From Aquabacterium sp. (GTDB lineage Bacteria > Pseudomonadota > Gammaproteobacteria > Burkholderiales > Burkholderiaceae_C), in NCBI GenBank assembly GCA_023266355.1, contig JAHFQM010000001.1, positions 248,001 to 312,000 of the forward strand: DNA of 64,000 bases. Direction: 5' to 3'. Below are positions 59,884 to 64,000 of the stretch, piece by piece (positions within the stretch are counted from its first letter, which is position 1; every line of letters begins with the position of its first letter). A model generated the notes under the pieces. The model was given only the letters and a program-made list of their open reading frames with translations, did no database searches and had not been told where the DNA came from. The translations under genes and the position numbers were made by a program.

Positions 59884-61005
59884 TCAGCGCAATTGCAGCT
59901 CTTCTGCGCCATAGGTCACACCCAGGGGCTCGATCACCACCTGCTTGGGACCGTCTTCCACCCGGCCGGCGACCATGGCGTCGATGCCCTGTGCCTTGGC
60001 AATGTCCACCACGCGTTGCGCCTGGTCGGCGGCCACGTAGAGGGCGAAACCCGCACCCATGTTCAGCGTGCCATAGGCCTCGTGGTCGTCCAGGCCGCAT
60101 TCCTTCTGCATGAAGGCCAGGATCGCCGTCTTGGGCGGCACGGCCGTGATGCGGTAGGTCAGCTGCTTGGGGTGACGCAGCAATTTGCGCCAGCCGTGGC
60201 CGGTCACGTTCGCGCAGTAATGCGGGAAGATGCCTTCCTTGGCCAGCGCTTCGGTCACGGGCGAGTACAGCGTGGTCGGCGCCAGCAGGGCTTCGCCATA
60301 GGTCTGGCCGTTGCCGATGTCGGTGAGGTAGCCCTGGGGCAGGCGCTCGGCCAGCTTGCGTGCCAGCGACAGGCCGTTGGCGTGGATGCCGCTGGCGGCC
60401 AGGAAGACGATGGCGTCGCCCGCACCCAGCTTGTCGCCCACCGACAAGCGGGTTTTCGGGCTGATGATGCCGGTGCAGGATGCGGCCAAGTCCACGCGGC
60501 CATCGGCCACGATGCCGGCCAGCGCGGGCGTTTCGCCGCCGCCCCAGGCGACATTGCTCACCTGGCAAGCCCTTTTCCAACCGGCCACCAGGGCGTTGGC
60601 ACGGACCTTGTCGCCGAACCAGTCGGAGCCGCCCGCGGCCCAGTAGGCCTGCACCACCAGGGGCGTGGCGCCCACGGTGATCAGGTCGTTCACCGCCATG
60701 GCGATGGTGTCCTGGGCGATGCCGTCGTAGTAGCTTTTGCCCGTCAGCAGGGCCATCTCATCGGCCACCAGGGTCTTGGTGCCCAGGCACTCGACGATGG
60801 AGGCCAGGTACATCGGGCCCACATCTACCACATAAGCCGATTCGCCGCGCGAGGCCAGCACTTCGCTGAAGCCGTGGCTGGCCAGGTGGGCGCCGGTTTC
60901 GGCCGCGGCGCGCTGGGCGGCCACCTTCAACGGGTCAATCAGGTCGTAGTTGACGCCTGCTTGATCGTAGGTGAGGGGGGCATTGTTCGGCGTGGCGTCG
61001 GTCAT
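59884..61005 (-). CDS. purM: Phosphoribosylformylglycinamidine cyclo-ligase
   Basis: AIR synthetase, fifth step of purine synthesis, ATP-dependent. The N-terminus LTYDQAGVNYDLIDPLK, the LVADEMALLTGKSYYDGIAQ region near residue 80, the GGGETPALAG loop near 155 and LNMGAGFALYV near 322 match PurM. 373 residues, slightly longer than the E. coli enzyme. ATG at 61003-61005. It is divergent from the DUF486 gene. Confidence 0.96.
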   Translation of the reverse strand: MTDATPNNAPLTYDQAGVNYDLIDPLKVAAQRAAAETGAHLASHGFSEVLASRGESAYVVDVGPMYLASIVECLGTKTLVADEMALLTGKSYYDGIAQDTIAMAVNDLITVGATPLVVQAYWAAGGSDWFGDKVRANALVAGWKRACQVSNVAWGGGETPALAGIVADGRVDLAASCTGIISPKTRLSVGDKLGAGDAIVFLAASGIHANGLSLARKLAERLPQGYLTDIGNGQTYGEALLAPTTLYSPVTEALAKEGIFPHYCANVTGHGWRKLLRHPKQLTYRITAVPPKTAILAFMQKECGLDDHEAYGTLNMGAGFALYVAADQAQRVVDIAKAQGIDAMVAGRVEDGPKQVVIEPLGVTYGAEELQLR

Positions 61006-61069
61006 GGCGTGAGCAGGGAATCTGGTGGCGCAAAGGCGAGATTATCCGTGCTTTGCCTAGACTTGGGGC

Positions 61070-61420
61070 ATGAACGCATTGCCCATTCCCTTGCAATCCG
61101 CACTCTTGCTGGTCGCTTCCAACGTCTTCATGACCTTCGCCTGGTACGGGCACCTCAAGAACATGGCCGGCAGGACCTGGTTCTTCGCCGCCTTGGTGAG
61201 CTGGGGCATCGCCCTGTTCGAGTACCTCTTGCAGGTGCCGGCCAACCGCATTGGCGCGCAAACGCTGACGGTGGGGCAGCTCAAGGTGATGCAGGAGGTG
61301 ATTTCGCTCAGCGTGTTCGTGCCCTTTGCCGTCTTCTACATGGGCCAGCCCTTCAAGCTGGACTACATATGGGCGGCGCTGTGCCTGGTGGGCGCTGCGT
61401 ACTTCATGTTCCGCGCCTGA
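61070..61420 (+). CDS. DMT-family small membrane protein (DUF486)
   Basis: 116-residue protein with four membrane helices (about 8-24, 36-55, 71-90, 95-113). The conserved motif TFAWYGHLKN and the segment FEYLLQVPANRIG are typical of DUF486. Distantly related to drug/metabolite transporters, but function unknown. It stands alone between purM and the convergent TM2 gene. Confidence 0.88.
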   Translation: MNALPIPLQSALLLVASNVFMTFAWYGHLKNMAGRTWFFAALVSWGIALFEYLLQVPANRIGAQTLTVGQLKVMQEVISLSVFVPFAVFYMGQPFKLDYIWAALCLVGAAYFMFRA

Positions 61421-61438
61421 GGTCTGGTGTGGCCTGGT

Positions 61439-61903
61439 TCACTGGCTGATCTTGCGGGCCTCTTCCACCTGGTACTCGAAGTAGCGTTGCCCCGAGAAGG
61501 CGATGGTCGCCATCAGCACCGTGGCGCCGATCAGCAGGCACAGGATCACACCGACGATGGCTGGCCAGCCACTGGCGGGAGCCTGCTCGGCTGGCAGTTG
61601 CGGGTTGTGCCGCGCGTGCCAGGCCGCATCGGGCGTCAAGCCGTAGACGATGCCCTGCAGCATGCAGCCCGCCAGCGTGAAGCCCAGCACCGGCACCAGC
61701 AGCCAGGCGAGCTGGTCGTCCTGTCCGTACAGGGACACCCGATGCAGTCCCCACAAGCCGAGCAGCGTGGGCACCCACAGCAACCAACCGAGCTTGTCAC
61801 GCAGCCCGTGCAGGTAAAAACGGTGCAAGCCGAGGCCCCCACCGAGGAAGGCCACCCAGGTGGCCACGGTCTTGGATTTGCTGCGGGGAGAGGGGGGTGT
61901 CAT
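61439..61903 (-). CDS. TM2 domain membrane protein
   Basis: 154 residues. The TM2 motif [20 protein letters not shown] spans about residues 21-40, followed by helices at about 39-56 and 69-95 and a last helix near 116-138. The start MTPPSPRSK was preferred to an upstream in-frame ATG at 61927, which overlaps the rpsP -35 region. Function of bacterial TM2 proteins is unknown. Confidence 0.82.
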   Translation of the reverse strand: MTPPSPRSKSKTVATWVAFLGGGLGLHRFYLHGLRDKLGWLLWVPTLLGLWGLHRVSLYGQDDQLAWLLVPVLGFTLAGCMLQGIVYGLTPDAAWHARHNPQLPAEQAPASGWPAIVGVILCLLIGATVLMATIAFSGQRYFEYQVEEARKISQ

Positions 61904-61921
61904 GTCATCGTGGGGCAGGTT

Positions 61922-61951
61922 TTGCACAATCCGGCTTTGCCAGACTATAAT
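61922..61951 (+). promoter_or_regulatory. Promoter of rpsP-rimM-trmD
   Basis: TTGCAC - 18 bases - TATAAT, about 208 bases upstream of rpsP. The sequence just after the -10 (CCGCGGTTTT) is GC-rich, a feature of stringently controlled promoters. Confidence 0.75.
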
Positions 61952-62158
61952 CCGCGGTTTTCCGGCTTGGGCTGGGCGTTCGGGGGAGGTTTCCCCGGTC
62001 GGACCAGCGCGTATCTAAGCAGGCCGGGCTGTTGGTTGGTTCTGAGTCCGTGTCGAACACAAATCCGTGTCATGCACAGGCGAAGGCCGGCCCTGATGAC
62101 TGCCCCCCCGAGTGTCTCCCGGGACGCAGCCATCGCCCCCATTTTTGAAGGACACATC

Positions 62159-62416
62159 ATGGTCGTGATTCGACTCTCCCGCGGCGGTTCCAAGAAGCGC
62201 CCGTTCTACAACATCGTCGTTGCCGAGCAAAAGAACCGCCGTGACGGCCGTTTCCTGGAGCGCGTGGGTTTCTACAACCCCCTGGCTTCCGGCAACGCCG
62301 AAGCCCTGCGCATCGCTTTCGACCGCGTGGACCACTGGGTTGGCAATGGCGCCCAAGCGTCTGACACCGTCACCCGCCTGATCCGCGAAGCCAAGTCCAA
62401 GGCCGTGGCCGCCTGA
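62159..62416 (+). CDS. rpsP: 30S ribosomal protein S16
   Basis: 85-residue ribosomal protein. [20 protein letters not shown] and [16 protein letters not shown] are diagnostic. ATG at 62159, with GAAGGA six bases upstream. First gene of the conserved rpsP-rimM-trmD-rplS operon. Confidence 0.98.
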   Translation: MVVIRLSRGGSKKRPFYNIVVAEQKNRRDGRFLERVGFYNPLASGNAEALRIAFDRVDHWVGNGAQASDTVTRLIREAKSKAVAA

Positions 62417-62439
62417 TTGCCCAGGCAGAACAGGCTGGC

Positions 62440-63099
62440 ATGAGCGACCGCGCGAACCCTTCCCTCTTGGTGCTGGACGACGGTGTCGTCTGGCCCGAAG
62501 ATGCGGTGGAAGTGGGCCGTGTGGTCGATGCCTGGGGCGTCAAGGGCGGCATCAAGGTGATGCCGTTCTCGTCCGATCCCCAGGCCCTGTTCTGCACCAA
62601 GAAATGGTTTTTGCGCCCCGCCGAAGCGGCTGTGGGCGCTGTCGTGCGTCCTGGCGCGGCCACCAAGCCGGCTTCGGCGGTGGCATCTGCGGCGCAAGCC
62701 GCCCGCCTGAACGCACCACGTTTTCTGCAGGTCAAGAGCGCCCGTGAGCAAAGCGACATCGTGGTCGCCACCTGCGAAGGCCTGGACGACCGCAACGCCG
62801 CCGAAGCCCTCAAGGGCGCCCGCGTGTTCGTGTCGCGCTCGGCCTTCCCCACGCCCGACGATGGCGAGTTCTACTGGATCGACCTGATCGGCCTGGACGT
62901 GTCCAACCCGCAAGGCGAAGCCCTGGGCCGCGTCGTGGACCTGATCGACACCGGGCCCAACAGCGTGCTGCGCCTGGAAGGCGAAGCCGGCGCCGATGGC
63001 AAGCCCGTCGAGCGGCTGATCCCCTTCGTGTCCGCCTACATCCTCAGTGTCAGCCTGGCCGACAAGCGCATCGTGGCCGACTGGGGCCTGGACTACTGA
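62440..63099 (+). CDS. rimM: Ribosome maturation factor RimM
   Basis: Assists 30S head assembly and binds S19. 219 residues: an N-terminal beta-barrel (about 20-115; VEVGRVVDAWGVKGGIKVMP) and a C-terminal PRC barrel (about 125-215; DDGEFYWIDLIGLDVSN, RLIPFVSAYILSVSLADKRI). The N-terminal barrel contains an Ala-rich insertion at about residues 66-90 that makes the protein longer than the usual 170-185. ATG 23 bases after rpsP. Confidence 0.95.
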   Translation: MSDRANPSLLVLDDGVVWPEDAVEVGRVVDAWGVKGGIKVMPFSSDPQALFCTKKWFLRPAEAAVGAVVRPGAATKPASAVASAAQAARLNAPRFLQVKSAREQSDIVVATCEGLDDRNAAEALKGARVFVSRSAFPTPDDGEFYWIDLIGLDVSNPQGEALGRVVDLIDTGPNSVLRLEGEAGADGKPVERLIPFVSAYILSVSLADKRIVADWGLDY

Positions 63100-63137
63100 C
63101 CCTCGACTCCGTCACGGCGCCAGCCGATGGGGGCCCC

Positions 63138-63968
63138 ATGGCCGTTCGCTTCGACGTCATCACCCTGTTCCCCGAACTGTTCGCGCCCTTCCAGCAGGTG
63201 GGCGTGACGCGCCGCGCGTTCGAGACGCGGGCCGTCGATGTGCGCCTGTGGCCCCTGCGCGACCATGCCGAGGGCGTGTACCGCCGCGTCGATGACCGCC
63301 CTTTTGGCGGCGGGCCGGGCATGGTGATGCTCGTCGAGCCGCTGGTGCGCTGTTTGTCGGCCATCCGCGCGAGCCAATCTGCCGATGCCCATGCCGATGC
63401 CGCTGAAGTTGATGCGGCAAGGCCCCCGCGCCTGCCTGTGATCTGGTTCAGCCCTGCAGGCCAGCGCCTGACCCAGCAGCGCGTGCAGAAGCTGGCCGCC
63501 GGCCCCGGCGCCGTGCTGGTGTGTGGCCGCTACGAGGGCGTGGACCAGCGCTTCATCAACGCCCATGTGGACGAAGAGCTCAGCCTGGGCGACTACGTGC
63601 TGTCGGGCGGTGAATTGCCCGCGCTGACGCTGATCGACGCCGTGGCGCGCCTGCAGCCTGGCGTGCTGCACGACGCCGCCTCGCACGAGCAGGACAGCTT
63701 CTCCGACGGCCTGCTCGACTGCCCGCACTACAGCCGCCCCGAGCTGCTGTCGGCCGAGGCGGCGGGCGTGCCAGACGATGCCGGTGGGGTGGATTTGCCC
63801 GTGCCGCCGGTGCTGATGTCGGGCCACCATGCGCAGATCGCACGCTGGCGCCGCGAGCAGCAACTGACGCTGACGGCACGCCGCCGCCCCGAGCTGATCG
63901 AGGCTGCGCGGGCCCGTGGCGAGCTGTCGAAAAAAGACGAAGACTTTCTTCGAGAACTCACGCTATAA
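63138..63968 (+). CDS. trmD: tRNA (guanine37-N1)-methyltransferase
   Basis: SPOUT-fold dimeric enzyme that methylates G37 of tRNAs to prevent frameshifting. FDVITLFPELFAPFQQVGVT at the N-terminus, RPFGGGPGMVML near residue 54, VCGRYEGVDQRFI near 130 and the SAM-binding knot GDYVLSGGELPALTLID near 150 are intact. 276 residues, with a small Ala/Asp-rich insertion near residue 80. Its TAA stop lies inside the probable rplS -10 element. Confidence 0.97.
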   Translation: MAVRFDVITLFPELFAPFQQVGVTRRAFETRAVDVRLWPLRDHAEGVYRRVDDRPFGGGPGMVMLVEPLVRCLSAIRASQSADAHADAAEVDAARPPRLPVIWFSPAGQRLTQQRVQKLAAGPGAVLVCGRYEGVDQRFINAHVDEELSLGDYVLSGGELPALTLIDAVARLQPGVLHDAASHEQDSFSDGLLDCPHYSRPELLSAEAAGVPDDAGGVDLPVPPVLMSGHHAQIARWRREQQLTLTARRRPELIEAARARGELSKKDEDFLRELTL

Positions 63969-63969
63969 T
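63941..63969 (+). promoter_or_regulatory. Probable rplS promoter at the end of trmD
   Basis: A perfect TATAAT (63964-63969) overlaps the trmD stop codon, with a weak -35. The following CTGCGGTTTT nearly repeats the sequence after the rpsP -10. rplS would lie just past the window; no coding start is visible in the last 30 bases. Confidence 0.5.
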
Positions 63970-64000
63970 CTGCGGTTTTGCAGATCCTCTGCCCGGCAAA

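Overview
The window is a dense, GC-rich stretch of bacterial chromosome. Gene content and order point to Betaproteobacteria, order Burkholderiales, probably Comamonadaceae or a close relative. The main evidence is the block gyrA - DUF2059 - serC - pheA - tyrA - aroA/cmk - rpsA - ihfB - lapA - lapB on the minus strand, the ATP-grasp-type GshA, and the hemC-hemD-hemX-hemY, fliC-fliD-fliS-fliT and rpsP-rimM-trmD clusters. No prophage, insertion sequence, CRISPR array or plasmid gene was seen. Almost everything is core genome.

Layout. 1-7 kb (minus): gshA, kup, a BenE-type transporter, gshB and an Uup-type ABC-F ATPase cut by the window edge. 7-9.3 kb: glnK-amtB behind a sigma-54 promoter with upstream NtrC-like palindromes. 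9.3-11.6 kb (plus): the YifB-like ATPase and a periplasmic copper chaperone. 11.5-24.3 kb (minus): the gyrA-to-lapB super-cluster (DNA topology, serine and aromatic amino acids, CMP kinase, ribosomal protein S1, IHF, LPS assembly control), in which EPSP synthase and cytidylate kinase are one fused protein. 24.6-29.6 kb: an OmpA-like lipoprotein-free outer-membrane protein, a GMC oxidoreductase with a Tat-signal partner, and fadD. 29.6-34.3 kb (minus): hemW, rdgB, rph and a PP2C phosphatase/Ser-Thr kinase pair. 34.4-41 kb: yicC, gmk, rpoZ, spoT, greB (minus), an HTH/pseudo-receiver protein and a TVP38 membrane protein.

41-64 kb: two identical tRNA-Arg(ACG) genes, then hemY-hemX-hemD-hemC (minus), a flagellar filament region (ycgR, fliT, fliS, fliD and two flagellins, minus), an O-GlcNAc-transferase-like gene and a family-2 glycosyltransferase, dgt, aroB, the SRP RNA gene ffs, a chalcone-isomerase-like gene, a chemoreceptor, purM, two small membrane proteins, and rpsP-rimM-trmD ending at the probable rplS promoter.

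Regulation that can be read directly: sigma-54/NtrC control of glnK-amtB; FliA (sigma-28) promoters sharing one pattern before fliS, fliD, one flagellin and the chemoreceptor; a perfect CRP-type palindrome between the GMC operon and fadD; near-identical GC-rich -10/discriminator sequences before rpsP and after trmD; and several strong hairpin terminators. I did not find a clearly new multi-gene system. The most unusual items are a repeat-derived in-frame insertion in HemW, a degenerate receiver domain in the HTH protein, the AroA-Cmk fusion, and the glycosyltransferases beside the flagellin genes.
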